A stretch of 64,000 nucleotides of DNA from contig NC_030677.2 in the NCBI RefSeq assembly GCF_000004195.4, positions 103,576,329 to 103,640,328 of the forward strand, given 5' to 3'. Positions 23,033 to 34,967 of this stretch are shown here, one piece after another. Numbering within the stretch: position 1 is the stretch's first letter; each line of letters opens with the position of its first letter. A model generated the notes under the pieces. That model saw only the letters and a program-made list of their open reading frames with translations, searched no databases and was not told the DNA's origin. Source of the DNA: Xenopus tropicalis (Eukaryota > Chordata > Amphibia > Anura > Pipidae). The position numbers were made by a program, and so were the translations under genes.

Positions 23033-23906
23033 TAAAAGTTAACAATTAAAAAATGAAGACCAAGTTTATATTTGCTAGGAATAAGCCATTCTGTAACATT
23101 TTTTTTTAGTGCTACTGCAATTCACAAATCTTGGGAAGGATCATCTCTTTTGCATTTACATATACTGAAAGTGAATATTATCCACTATCTCTAGGAGGTT
23201 CCATGTAGCCTTTAGCCAAGTCTCCTTGTAATGTTGTAATATTATGTATGTGAACAACTGATTTTGCTTGTGTTTGCTGATTATGTGATTGTGTTTTTAA
23301 GCTTTTGAGTATATGATATTTTACACAGAAAACATATTAGGTTATAACCTGGTGAACGTGGGTAATGGAGATGGAAGAATCTCAGGTCCTACACACCAAC
23401 AAGGAAACTAGTGATGGACGCAATCACCTACAAATGTACAAATGTAAAAAATTTGCAAAACGCATTTTGTGGGTTTGTAGTGAAACCTGGCAAAACATTG
23501 CTCATCACCATGGAGAGATTTTTTTTTTAATGGTGAAATGCAATAGGGCTTTTAGCCACTAGAGGGTGGGAGAACAGAAGAGAAAGCTCTTTGGACATTT
23601 GAGAGAGCAGGCTACTGGCTGTTTATAAATACTTTAATTGCAGATTCATTTTCATTTTTTAAACCCGTTATTCTACTATACATATGGTTTACGTTAAGAT
23701 ATTCTGCTCCTTTTTAAATAGATTATACATTATTACCTGTCCCAGTGGAGTTTACAATCTAAGATCCCTATCATATTCACTATTGTCAGGGGCCAAATAA
23801 CCTACCTGTATGTTGTTGGGGGAAACAGTGCCACAAGAGAACATACGTACTCCTTGGAACCAAACACATCAGTGCTAACTACTGCACTATCATTTAATTA
23901 ATATAA
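23033..23906. other. Gap, nothing recognised
   Basis: No gene supported. The first bases may be the displaced end of the T2 copy at 22085. Confidence 0.4.
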
Positions 23907-24048
23907 AGGTATGGGACCTTTTATCCAGAATACTCTGGGATTTTCCAGATAAGTGGTCTGTCTATAATGTGAAACTCCTTACCTTAAGTCTATTGAAAAA
24001 TCATTTAAATACTGATTTAACTCAGGATTGTTTTGCATACTGAATTCT
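23907..24048. mobile_element. Palindromic CAGGTATGGGA MITE, left part
   Basis: Contains AGGTATGGGACCTTTTATCC and CTTAAGTCTATTGAAAAATC. It is followed by a stretch rich in TTCGAATT-like words (24060-24175) of another unclassified repeat. Confidence 0.65.
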
Positions 24049-24445
24049 TGCTTATTTATAAGCTTATGTGGTAAACTCGTGCTATTAAAAATTTGAATAC
24101 CTTGAATTTTCGAGTTTACAAACTATAATAAAACTTGAAAACACGAATATCTCGAATTAAAAATATTGCTTGACTGCCTAGGGCAACCAAAAACACAAGC
24201 AAACATTAATTCTCCTCCCTATTGTTGTGAAGAAACATGTGGCTTTGAGTGTTTTTGAACATTAAGAGCTTGTTTTTGGCTTCACCAGGGATTCAATTTT
24301 TAGTGTTTTTTACATGTGCCCTTGGAGCTACAAACTGATCAGCTGACCAAATGCTTGAAATCTCCTAAAGAATTATAAGTGCCCAAACAACAACACAAAA
24401 AAATGACGACAATATTTACTAATCTCTAATATTTTTGCTTTCTAG

Positions 24446-24510
24446 GGATATATTAATTAGCTGTAATCAAGATGAGGCGGAGTAGGACGATGTCTTTCCT
24501 TACTAATGAG
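24446..24510 (+). CDS. Candidate start exon of an unidentified host gene
   Basis: Acceptor TTTTTGCTTTCTAG ends at 24445 and donor GAG|GTATGA begins at 24511. The exon has stops in all three frames before the ATG at 24472, so it would hold 5' untranslated sequence and a start codon in good context (A at -3). It encodes MRRSRTMSFLTNE, with RRSRTMS looking like a site for a basophilic kinase. The exon ends in phase 0, as do the next two candidate exons, and all three join in one frame. It lies outside any repeat I recognise. I do not recognise the protein. Short exons like this can arise by chance, so only the joint pattern supports it. Confidence 0.4.
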
Positions 24511-24642
24511 GTATGAAAACTTTTAATGGTTTGTATTTTTATTTGGCTAGACTTGTAATACAACCCTTGGAAAAATATATTTCTTTGAACCTTTTAAGTG
24601 GCCACTCATTACCAGTGCCTTTCATTTAGCCAACAAGAACCA

Positions 24643-24851
24643 TTAAAGGGATACTGTCATGATTTTTATGGTATTTACTTTTTATTTCTAAATTACACTG
24701 TTTACATACCAAATAATTCACTGTACCATTCACTGTACCATTTAAAATTTTATTCTTGAAGCAACAAATGTATTTTTTTAGTTGTAATATTGGTGAGTAG
24801 GCAGCCATCTCAGTGCATTGTGTCTGATTTCCCATGACAGTATTCCTTTAA
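24643..24851. mobile_element. T2-type MITE (TTAAAGGGATACTGTCATG family)
   Basis: TTAA ends at 24643-24646 and 24848-24851. The ends TTAAAGGGATACTGTCATG and CATGACAGTATTCCTTTAA form near-perfect inverted repeats. An internal CATTCACTGTAC is duplicated in tandem. Confidence 0.85.
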
Positions 24852-26819
24852 AGCATGCTGTGGCCTTACCAAGAAGAACATAACTATCATTGCCCAATCA
24901 TCTTCAACTTAAATATATACAGATTTTCATAGTGTCGTTGGCACAACCCTTGTAGTAATTCTACGGTCCTCTTATGAATTGGGTGGTTATATTGGTTTTG
25001 TTTATACTGCATTTGTAGATGAGCCCTGGCTTATGCATATACATAAGCAACCATTGGTCTGCCTGGTGTAAAGTAGCAGATCTATGCTTCATCAAACACT
25101 AGGCAGACCAGTAATCACATGCTCTTGTGCAAGACTTTAGCTCATGCAACTGCACGTGGGCCTGGTGATGGTGGAGAAAGCCAGCAGGGGATGCATCTTC
25201 CAGCTATTAGGCTATAGGCCTGTCTTGCCTAAAGTACCATGGTTGAATGAATTTGGGCAGGCAGCAGAAAGCTGTAAGTTTATGATGCACATTTATACAT
25301 CAAATGCATATGTGGTTTGATTGTTAGCTGTAACTGTACTTTAGTACTGCATTTTTTTCTGCTGGTACTCATCAATTGGCTTTTTATGCTTAAAGAAGAT
25401 ATGGTATCTAAATTCTACAAAACTGCACCTTTATTATTGGAATTCTGTATTTTACACAAATACTGGCAGAGTTGGCCCTCACCCTGTAAACTAGCAGCGC
25501 TGTGAGATACTTTCTCATCCTATTAGCTGTTATCACTTGTGTCACAGACAAATCTTAATGTCTTTCTTCATAAAGCAAACCTGAAATTTACAGACAACTG
25601 CTAATAGATCTTAGATCATCTTTATATTAATTTTATATGTAGCCAAAGTAATTTTAACATCAGCATTTAGAAATCGTATTTTTGCCATTATATGTAAGTA
25701 TATGCTGCATATTTCTAGTAAGCATTATATATAAATCTTCTTTGCCTTTTAAATATTTGCTGATTCATTTCCACTTTAATTTTGCCTTTATTATATTATG
25801 CAGTCTGTTCCTACTTTGATAATCCAATATTTCGTTCTGAAGAGCTTGGATATTGGTAATGCTTACTTTATAATTTGTTTGCCAAGAACAGTTACATCGG
25901 CATGCCCTTTTTACCTTATTTATAATGAGCTTATCCAAATTTTCTGTTAGAATTCTGTGTAAATTAATTGAGGATCTGTTCCAAACGTCTAATTTATCTG
26001 TCATTCTTGTTCATGAGGCTGGGATTCCCTGATTCAGCAGTTCCTGCTAGTTGAAGAATGATTTATGAATATCTATTGTAAAATACAATGGTCAATGAAA
26101 GGCCTTAGCTACGGTGTTTACCATATGGTTCTGGCTATAGATAGGAAGCCCTTTTCTTAAATTTAAAAACCTTTTTTGGCACTAGATTAGTGATATATGT
26201 ACCATTATTGTGTATAGGACACAAGACAGGCACGTAGTTGTACCCTTGGATGTCCTCAATTTTGTGCAACACTTGGGCCGGGGGTTGCAAGATGCAGGAG
26301 AGCCATTTAGTGGATCTTTATAGCAGGGGTTATTCATCACAAGGTGCAAATAGCAGCTTGCATCAAATGACTGCCCATGACTGCAAGTGCTCCACGAATT
26401 TGTCCTAAGGGGGGCAAATCTTAAGGATCCAGTACATGTATCTGAAGGATTTAAACATTGAGCCTGCATGCTGTGGGAAAACTACTAGTCGCATAGCACT
26501 CAACATATGAGAGGAACCTTAGTAGCATACTTGTGTTAGTCGCACAGTGGTCTCCTTCAAGAGACAGTCTATTAACATAAAAGTTTTATTTAGAGAAATT
26601 CTAGTTGAGTGAAACTCTCTTTATATGGGAGTCAGCTTGAAAGTAACTCTTTAGTGACATAACAGTCTCTTTGGAAGAGAAACTCACAGGTGGGCCATTA
26701 AGTGCACCATGATGTGAGAGTGCATGGGCTCCCCAAAACTTTACTCCCTCCCCCTCCAATATCAGGCCACTTACACCCGTTTTGGGCCACTCCCTAACTC
26801 TATCCACAACCTAGACTTA
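24852..26819. other. Gap with a small hairpin
   Basis: No gene seen. TGGTCTGCCTGGTGT (25055-25069) pairs with ACACTAGGCAGACCA (25096-25110) across a 26-base loop. Confidence 0.5.
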
Positions 26820-26907
26820 AGGTGGCCATACATTATATGATTAGTTTGTTTAGCGAGATCCCCAAACAAGCAGATCTTTCCCGGATATGCCCACCTAAGG
26901 TGGCCTC
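26820..26907. mobile_element. AGGTGGCCATACAC-type MITE, fragment
   Basis: AGGTGGCCATACATTATATG after TTA, then CCCAAACAAGCAGATCTTTC and CCACCTAAGGTGGCC. Only the left part remains. Confidence 0.6.
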
Positions 26908-27538
26908 CATTATCCCTTTATACTCCTCACTCTCTACTTTTAGCTGCTGCTCTTAACACCATTTTCATCAGCTGCTGTAGCTTGTGCCCCCATTCATTTG
27001 TCTTTATGAACTGCTTTTAACTGACTCTAACCTTCACCCCAAGTATGGCTTTATACTAACCCCCACACAACAGCATGCCACAGCCCCATAAATAGTGACT
27101 GTCTGTGTCACCCTAGAGCAGCCCCTCTGGTATTCTATAATCTAGATTGCCTGTTTGGGCCTGCCTGAACTTGCCATCGTTTTAGTACCTATAGGGTAGT
27201 AACAATGTACATTGTGGCCTAACTAACAAACTTTTCAAGTCACAGCCTTCTATTACCATAACCTCCTTGAGAACTGTCAAAAAACAACAGTCCACACAAA
27301 CATCAGTGATATATCATATGCTCCACTGAGATATGAACCCATGACCATAAGCACTGCAGGTAAACACTTTTTTTTGTTGTACAGCAGGAGCCAATTTATC
27401 AAGTCAGAAACCAGCAGGGGTCATATGACCTTTTGACAGAGTTCTGAAGTGTTTATTATATGACCTTGCTACTGCGTTGGACTGCTAAGTATATCAGGTG
27501 TGAAGAGGCAAAGTCTGTTCTTAAAGGCAACCTAGTTG

Positions 27539-27724
27539 TTAAAGGGGAACCAAAATTTGTTTAAGAGCCGCACACAACATAGAAACCCCTAATAAACCAC
27601 TGTAATCTCTTAATCTCTTATTCAAAAGTATGAATAAATACCATTCTTATATGCTGAAATCCAGCTCCAAAACAATACTTCTCTTCCTGCATTATTTGAA
27701 ATCCTGTAACAACTTCTCCACAGC
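27539..27724. mobile_element. T2-type MITE, left part
   Basis: Starts TTAAAGGGGAACCAAAATTT. The right end is lost where the next MITE begins. Confidence 0.5.
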
Positions 27725-27727
27725 TTA

Positions 27728-28000
27728 AGGTGGCCATACACGTAGCAATAACGACTATTGGTTGTTCAGGGCTGCATCGTCAGATATGGAGGTAGAAACA
27801 ATAGAAATTCTACTTCCACCTGCCGATTCAGCCCTAAATGTAGATATCAAAATCTTTTAACCTGCCTGATTGACGAGACGACAGATATCTGCAGCCTTTG
27901 CGATATCGATCGACTCATCGAGCCCCCATACACGCACCGAATATCGTACAAAACTAGGTTTCATATAATAATGTTGTGTCGAGGTGCGTGTATGGCGGCT
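27728..28000. mobile_element. PIF/Harbinger-type MITE, complete, TTA duplication
   Basis: Left AGGTGGCCATACACG and right CGTGTATGGCGGCT are inverted repeats, bounded by TTA on both sides (27725-27727 and 28001-28003). A 3-bp TWA duplication is diagnostic of PIF/Harbinger. An internal open frame (27758 onward) has no counterpart in relatives and is not a gene. Confidence 0.8.
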
Positions 28001-28214
28001 TTACAGACAGCATGCAGTAACTACATAACCCACATTGCATTGCACTGTGATTTTACTTTCCTTATTGACATCATGTGTGCAGGGAATTGTGTGATTTGGT
28101 TGATGCAGGCTGAAGGCAAGCTGAGGACAGGTGACTACTGTTACATTTTTTTTTGAGATTTTCAAATTATGTATACTGTTTTAAATTATGTTTAATTTAA
28201 AAAAGCTTAACAAA

Positions 28215-28446
28215 AGCAACATGTTGCTCACCAACCCTTTGGATGTTGCTCCCAGTGGGCTCAAAGCAGGTGCTTATTTTTGAATTTCTGGTTAGGAGGA
28301 AAGTTTTGATTGCATAAATTCCCAGTGTAATTGCCAAACAGAGCCTTCTGTAGGCTTCTAGTCATCACAGGGCTATGAAATAGCCAATTATTGCTCTCAT
28401 TGGCACCTCCAGGAACTTTTTTAATGCTTGTGTTGCTCTCCAAAAC
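28215..28446. mobile_element. hAT-type MITE (AACATGTTGCTCACCAACCC family)
   Basis: Reads AACATGTTGCTCACCAACCC, GCTCCCAGTGGGCTCAAAGC and GCTTGTGTTGCTCTCCAA, longer and better kept than the copy at 19365. Terminal repeats are not visible. Confidence 0.7.
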
Positions 28447-29047
28447 TTGCTCTAAGTTCTTGAGTTCTTGAAAGGGTGAGTGGGATCAGCCCACTGGTGA
28501 GTGAGCAGGGGACTGGGATATGAGGAGGTGTCAGGGTAGCCAACAGAAGGGGGTGTTCTGGCAAGTAGGAGCTCAGAAAAGATACTTACCTTGGGCACCA
28601 GTACCTCTTGGCCCAGTTTGATGCTTTTTGAAATGCTTACCTAAGTCGTGCAGGACTTTCAGGCAAAAAGTTGATCATCTGCAGGTTGAAGAATGCATTA
28701 GATCTTGCAACAGGTTACATTCCATCAACAGTTTTTATTTCTGAGCTGCTTACCTTAGAGTGCAGTTGATTTAGTCTAGACGTTTGCACTCAGGTGGTTG
28801 CAAACAGAAACCTTGCTATAACACAGGGACTCTCACAAAGTGCTGAAGAGTACATCATATGACCCAGACTTCATTTTTTTTTTTTTTTTTGGTTCAGGTA
28901 AGTTTATTAGTGTATAGTTAACTTGTGAATAAAAACATCAGTACAATCTTCTTACAACAGTAAGATTTACAGCCAGTTTACATTGGAGTTATCATATATT
29001 TATAACAGGATATTTACATATTTTCTAGGATCCATAAGTGCCATATA
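28447..29047. other. Gap with possible retrotransposed poly(A) tail
   Basis: A T17 run (28874-28890) is followed 12 bases later by TTTATT (28903-28908). Read on the minus strand this is AATAAA plus a poly(A) tail, as in a retrocopied transcript 3' end. I do not recognise the parent transcript, and no target duplication was found. Confidence 0.35.
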
Positions 29048-29200
29048 TAAAAGGAGAAGGAAAGTCTAATAAAGAGTTAATCTCAAGCTGCAGGCATACC
29101 TTCAGTTCTCTCAATAGTGCCCTTAAGTCTCCCCATATTTCTTCCATTCCATGCTTATGGCTGTGCTTATGGCTGTATTTACATAGACCTTTCTGATAAA
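29048..29200. mobile_element. T2-type MITE fragment
   Basis: AAAGGAGAAGGAAAGTCTAA at the left, then CTGCAGGCATACC and AAGTCTCCCCATATTT, which match the right part of the element at 22440-23032 inverted. Confidence 0.6.
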
Positions 29201-29205
29201 GCTTA

Positions 29206-29345
29206 CCGTATATACTTGAGTATAAGCCGATCCGAATATAAGCCGAGGTACCTAATTTTACCTTAGAAAACTGGAAAAACGTATTGACTCGAGTGTAAGC
29301 CTAGGGTGGGAAATGCAGCAGCTACTGCTAAATTTCAATAATCAA
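29206..29345. repeat. ATAAGCCGA-type dispersed repeat
   Basis: Contains GAGTATAAGCCGATCCGAAT, ATATAAGCCGAGG, ATTGACTCGAGTGTAAGCCT and GGTGGGAAATGCAGCAGC, a dispersed repeat known from several vertebrates. The family is not assigned. Confidence 0.55.
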
Positions 29346-29606
29346 AATAAATACCTAAGCTTTGAGTATTTCAGTCAGGATGTCGTTCACCAGTTGTACA
29401 TTGCTCTCCTTGTGGTTATTATGTGCACCAGATCCGGTTGGAGGGGCTCGTTCATTACTATTATGCAAATACAGTAAAGCATTGTGTTGTATAGAATGTC
29501 AGAGAGTGGACAGACACTGACGCTACACAGAATGGATGGCCTGCACTGAATTATAAGTTATAGCGGACTAAATTGTGAAGAGAAAGTTTAGGGGAGATGC
29601 AGCATC

Positions 29607-30004
29607 TTAAAGGGGTGGTTCACATTTCAATCAACTTTTATTATGTTATAGAATGTCCTATTCTTAACAACTTTGCAGTTGTATTCTCTGTAGTTTTTGA
29701 GTCATTTTCCTTCCTCTCCTGCCTCTTTCCCAGCCTTTAAATGGGGGTCACTGACCCTGGCAGCCAAAAACTATTGCTCTGTGGGGCTACAATTTTATTG
29801 TTACTTTATATAATTTATCTTTCTATTCAGTCTGCCTCCTATACATATTCCAGTCTCTTATTCAAACCACTGCCTGGTTGTAGGGCAACCATATAGCCGC
29901 TAAACACCAAAATGGAGAGCTGCTGAACAAACAGCTAAATAATGAAGACCAATTGCAAACTGTCACATATTAAAAGTTAATTGAAAGGTGAACCACCCCT
30001 TTAA
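29607..30004. mobile_element. T2-type MITE (TTAAAGGGGTGGTTCAC family), complete
   Basis: TTAA ends at 29607-29610 and 30001-30004. TTAAAGGGGTGGTTCAC and GTGAACCACCCCTTTAA form perfect 17-bp inverted repeats. A 398-bp element. Confidence 0.9.
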
Positions 30005-30099
30005 GTAAAAGAAAATATACTGAGGTGGACATGTAATATGCAAATTCTTGTGTAAAGTAGGCCTTAATCAGATTTTCTCTTACCTTGTTACTCCTTCAG

Positions 30100-30186
30100 A
30101 TCCGCAGCACACAGACTTACAAAATTTGTTCTGAAATGCCAAGTCCAAATGAACGAGACGTCTGGAATATTTTACTTGGGCAGCCA
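30100..30186 (+). CDS. Candidate internal exon of the unidentified host gene
   Basis: The polypyrimidine tract and acceptor CTTGTTACTCCTTCAG end at 30099. The donor CCA|GTGAGTG begins at 30187, close to consensus. The 87-bp exon is 29 codons, opens in phase 0 and closes in phase 0. It encodes a mixed, non-repetitive sequence with ICSEMPSPNERDVWNILLG. No stop occurs in this frame. It lies between the T2 MITE ending at 30004 and unique DNA. I do not recognise the domain. Continuity with 24446-24510 and 35803-35844 is an inference from phase and splice sites. Confidence 0.45.
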
Positions 30187-32489
30187 GTGAGTGTGCAGCA
30201 TATTTGTCGGATTGTAATTAGAAAGACCTTTCAGACTGAGTCTGATGAGAAAGTGATAAAGCAGAGGAAGGGCGAGAGAGCTTGGATGGGGGAAAGATAA
30301 GTGAGAGGGAGGAAAAGTCATTGAAAAAGAATAATGATATTTTACAAAGAGGCTGAAATGTAGATATAAAAGAAGAGTTATAGTTGCCTTTGTCTTGTTG
30401 CAAGGTGTGTGCATTTTGTTCTTAATTTGTTTGGCACAGAATTGGATTAAATAACATTGTGTGCTCTTCTCTCATCTAAGTATCTATTCATTTCACTTCT
30501 ATGTGCATATTGATTCCCATCAAATTATACTTTTCCCCAGATTCTTTATTGTGTATGTTTATTAAATAATGCATTGCCAACCCGTCTTTAATTCAATAAT
30601 AAATGACTTCTCTGGCTAGAATCTGTTATAGGGAAATTAGATTGTAAATAAACTGCGTGATTGAAGTGATTGATTAGAAGTACAAGAATTAGATCTGTTA
30701 TCTGGAAATCCGTTATTCAGAAAGCTCAGAATTACGGCAAGGCCAACTCCCATAGACTCCATTTTAATCTTACACTTCCATTTTTGCACAATGCTGCAAC
30801 ATAGACATTCTGGCCCAATCATTGAGGTGGATTCAGTTCTTGGCATATGCACTTAATTTCAGTCTTAGAGAAGCAAGAAAAGTCCTATGTGGTTGACTAA
30901 TACTTTTGTCAGGGAAGACGTTAGGCAAAATGTGGTTACATGTTGGCCACTTAATAACGGGACTGCAATATACTATGGAATGTCTTCAAGGCAGTAACTA
31001 AAGGATTATTTATTAAGGCTATTCATATTGCAAGATTTGATCAGGATATTGTTCAGATACAGCAATCTGTGTGTTTGAGGGAGCAAGAATTTGCAATTAA
31101 CTCAAAAACCCAAGAAAATGCAAATCTGGCTTCAGTCATAGCAAGATTTTGACCTGTTCCTTCTTGAATTGGTGTAGCTCAGAAACTGCAGTCATTGCAC
31201 AAAAAATGACTTTCTTTTCATGGCTCCATGCACTTTCATATACAGTTGCTGTGATTGGCTATTTTGCCTTCAAAGTGCTTCCAAATTTAGTGCAAGTGCG
31301 CCCAATAGTGTAGGGAAGATATGGGGGCCCTGGGGTTGTGGTGCCTGCTGAATGATTCTTCTACCTCCTGCTACTTGCTTGATAAGAGTGCCCATGAGTG
31401 GGAGCCCAGCACAGTCAGTAATTATTACATGATGAAATTTGGTGTTGTTATTTGTAATCATTTATTTGTGGTATAGGAATGTCATAATGTATATTGTTTC
31501 TGTGTACAGTGGTTTGATGTCATTTTTGGAAGTCCCAATAAAGAATGACTTTAGAGAGTGTGGTGGTTATTATACAACCTGAAGTAAGTGCAGTGGCCAA
31601 AGCAACTGTTAGAAACTTCCTCAGGGGGGCAGCCATAGACACTACTTAATTTGCAGTTGGGACATCTGTGGTTTTGGTTACAAAATAGACTCATCTTATT
31701 AGAATTCACAGGCTTGCAACTGTTTGGCTCAGAGCTCAAATGGTTTATACTGGAGGTCAAATATTGAAAAGGTGCATTCTTTCTAAAGTCAAAATGCCAA
31801 ATAGGATTTTGACAAGAGCATTTAGCACAACAGATACTAGTCTTTTAGTGGCATGTCTGATAGACCTTTCAGGTCCCGGAATCAAAATTAGCAAGGTTCA
31901 GACCTGCCTGGCAGACGCAAAAAAGGGAATTTAAGACTCCTAAAGCAATATTTCCATGCCATTATTCTCCAAAAATACTTTAAAAATCAATATAGGAGAG
32001 TTTGGTGTGGCAATTTTGTGGAGAATTGTTTTCACCCTCTTGTAGCAAATTACCCAAAGGATCTCTGTTTTACTGTATGTATTACTTATAAGGCTACACG
32101 TAGGGTTTTCTCCACCAGCATCCCATGCTTAGGGAGCACTGGCACAACATATGTCTGCCAGTTCACATGGGTCGGATTTCAACAAGTGTACATTTTAGGT
32201 CAAAGCTTTGCCCATATGACTACATTTCATTTTTCCACTAGAGCCACGTTTTTGTGTTCCCCTTCTGATGTGCTTGTACCTTTAATATGTGGGAACAAGC
32301 AAAGGTCTGCTAGTTCTGATTGGACAATATAGAATAGTGTGACATCACAGGAAAGGGAGTAGCTGAACAGGAAGTTAGATTTTTTACCTTGAGTCTGCTG
32401 GATGACAGTCCAAAGAATAAGGGAATGTTCTTGAAGATTTCTAGAGATTTAAAAAAAAAGAGACAAAGATGTAGTTCATACCATTTCAG
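30187..32489. other. Gap with one MITE fragment
   Basis: No other gene seen. At 30690-30770 is a fragment of the palindromic CAGGTATGGGA MITE (ATCTGTTATCTGGAAATCCG, CTCCCATAGACTCCATTTTA). Confidence 0.5.
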
Positions 32490-32669
32490 AACAAACCATA
32501 TCTGTCAATTCAGTCCCTCTTCTACTCATATTCAGTCTCATGTTCACACCAGTGCCTGGTTGCTAAGGTAAACAAGACCCTAGCAACCAAAAAGCTGCTG
32601 AAAAACCAGATGGGGGAACTGCTAAACAAAAAGCTAATTGAAAAACCACAAAAAATATGACCCCTTTAA
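32490..32669. mobile_element. T2-type MITE (TTAAAGGGGTGGTTCAC family), right part
   Basis: Contains GTGCCTGGTTGCTAAGG, AAAGCTGCTGAAAAACC and the terminal CCCCTTTAA ending in TTAA at 32666-32669. Confidence 0.6.
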
Positions 32670-32883
32670 CCAAAACAGATTGAAGGAAGACAAATTAGGT
32701 AGATTGAGAATGATGAAAGTAGCATCCTTTCTAGTTCTCCTTGGGTTTGGCTTGATTATCCAAATCAATGTTAGAATTTTGGGTTAAGCGAACAAAGACA
32801 AGAAGAACAATTTACTAGGTAATCACAACTGTTGGAATTCTGGAAGGAAATACATGGTGTAATTTAAGGGCAGGACAGTTTTA

Positions 32884-33152
32884 GGGCTCTGGTACTCAGG
32901 GAGATTAGTCGCCGCGACAAATCTCCCTAATTACGGGCAACTAATCTCCCTGATATGATATCCCACCGACGAAAATGTAAATCGCCAGTGGGATGGCATA
33001 CACGGCGGCGCAACTTCGGTGATCGCGCTGCTGCGTATGCCATCCCACTGGTTATTTACATTTTCACCGGTGGGATGTCATATCGGGGAGATTAGTCTCC
33101 CGCAACAAGGGAGATTTGTCGCGGCGACTAATCTCCCCGTGTACCAGAGCCC
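32884..33152. mobile_element. PIF/Harbinger-type MITE with long inverted repeats
   Basis: A 269-bp element flanked by TTA on both sides (32881-32883 and 33153-33155). The ends GGGCTCTGGTACTCAGGGAG and CTCCCCGTGTACCAGAGCCC are inverted repeats, and pairing continues inward through ATTAGTCGCCGCGACAAATC and GGGATGGCATACAC, so almost the whole element can fold as a hairpin. Confidence 0.9.
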
Positions 33153-33155
33153 TTA

Positions 33156-34330
33156 GGTGGCAATCCTATCCCTAGAACAAATGTTGTTTGCTGGTGATAG
33201 ATTCCTGCAAACACTTCTTTGTTCTCTGGGAGATTACCACCTACCAACAGCTAATGGGAGAGTAGCCCACACCTAGCAGTTGCTTTTATGAAAGCCTCTT
33301 TATGTCATGGTGTTTACAGACTAGGTTCATTATAATAGAGGTAGAGCTGTCTTGGCGCAGCCTTTGTTGTTGTGGATCCTCCAAATGAATGTGCTCTGAG
33401 TTGGATGGTATTAATATTAAAATTTTATAGTGGACAGAAATCAACTAATAATCATGTAAGATTTGCTGAAAGTTATTAATGGGTAATAGTTCATCTTAAA
33501 GGACAGTTACAAACACTGGGGGGGGTGCCAAAACTGCACAGGCCTGGGTATATGTGATGAAGCAATCCACTTCCTTCTTCAGTCTTCTCGCATACTCAAT
33601 GGAGTGAAAAGCCGAACTTTAACAAAAACAAAAAGGCCAAAATCTTTGGCTATAAGACATGCTCATTTAATGAGTTATGAGCTCATATCAGGAGAGTTTA
33701 CAGACACATTTCATAAGAAGGACAATGTGAGTTTGATGTCCTACATGTAGTCATAACAAGATTAGCTGCAATGTTTTGTAACTTACTGATATAATAAAAC
33801 CATTGCAGAAGTTTGCAAAGAGAAAATGCAAGATTTAATTTAAATATTGGGGTAAGACCAACTGGATATATTGGGGCACAATTATATCCTAAGCTGAAGA
33901 AAAGGAAAGAGAAAAGCTGAAATATCTAACCGTTTTCGGTGCTGACAACCACAATTAATAGATTCATTTCTGTAGAAACTTATAAGGCCTGAAGGCATTC
34001 TGTTATAAACCTGAGGAAACTTTTAGACCATAAAATATTTGTTGCAAGATATACCACATTATGGAAAGATAATGGAAATACTATAACTAAATCTTGCTGC
34101 CCTGTCTTGATGTATGTTCATGGGTGCTCTGTGAATCAATGCAAGGAGAGACACAAAGGCCTGGCAGAATCTGCCAAGAAAAATTTAATTTGAGTTTGTT
34201 AAAACACTAGACCTGCTTATAGGCAAGGATCTGATCTTCTACAGTTCTCAAGAACCATCTGGTGTGATCTACTAATAAAAGATCATCTAAGTAAAACAGA
34301 TGAGGAATATATACTGTACATATTAACATA
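33156..34330. other. Gap with a T2 fragment
   Basis: At 33496-33631 is a left part of the GC-rich T2 subtype (TTAAAGGACAG, CACTGGGGGGGGTGCC, AAAGCCGAACTTTAACA). The rest is unremarkable. Confidence 0.5.
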
Positions 34331-34390
34331 ACAGTGAAGTTAAGGTAAGTACAGTAAAGTTGAGGTAAATACAGTGAAGTTAAGGTAAGT

Positions 34391-34940
34391 ACATAGTTAC
34401 ATAGTTACATAGGGTTGAAAAAAGACCAGAGTCCATCAAGTTCAACCCATCCAAGTAAACCCAGCACACACAACCCACACCTACCAATCGATACACTCAC
34501 ATACATAAACTATAAATACAACCACTAGTACTAACTGTAGATATTAGTATCACAATAGCCTTGGATATTCTGCTTGTTCAAGAACTCATCCAGGCCCTCT
34601 TAAAGGCATTAACAGAATCTGCCATTACCACATCACTAGGAAGGGCATTCCACAACCTCACTGCCCTCACCGTGAAAAACCACCTACGCTGCTTCAAATG
34701 GAAGTTCCATTCCTCTAATCTAAAGGGGTGACCTCTGGTGCGTTGATTGTTTTTATGGGAAAAAAGAACATCCCCCATCTGCCTATAATCCCCTCTAATG
34801 TACTTGTACAGAGTAATCATGTCCCCTCGCAAGCGCCTCTTTTCCAGAGAAAACAACCCCAACCTCGACAGTCTAACCTCATAGTTTAAACCTTCCATCC
34901 CCTTAACCAGTTTAGTTGCACGTCTCTGCACTCTCTCCAT
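34391..34940 (-). mobile_element. CR1-type LINE, 5'-truncated 3' end
   Basis: About 550 bp. The window strand starts ACATAGTTACATAGTTACAT and the conserved GTCCATCAAGTTCAACCC tail, then the end of the ORF2 reverse transcriptase. Truncation is at 34940, directly beside tandem-repeat DNA, as expected of incomplete reverse transcription. Confidence 0.85.
34578..34940 (-). pseudogene. C-terminal end of CR1 reverse transcriptase
   Basis: An uninterrupted minus-strand frame of about 120 codons with [36 protein letters not shown] and [17 protein letters not shown]. These are conserved landmarks of the region after the RT palm in CR1-family ORF2. The best-preserved LINE frame in the window. It is 5'-truncated and has no catalytic core. 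Residues before RVQRRATK in the longer open frame come from flanking DNA. Confidence 0.85.
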
Positions 34941-34967
34941 AATAAATACAGTAAAGTTGAGGTGAAG

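Larger units (their letters stand above)
34331..34967. repeat. 20-bp tandem repeat interrupted by a LINE
   Basis: Three units of ACAGTGAAGTTAAGGTAAGT (34331-34390) precede the CR1 fragment and one more (34948-34967) follows it, so the LINE landed in or next to the array. Confidence 0.75.

Noticed and set aside
27758..28156. 132-codon + strand frame
   Set aside because: More than half lies inside a PIF/Harbinger MITE with defined TTA flanks, and related copies have no such frame.
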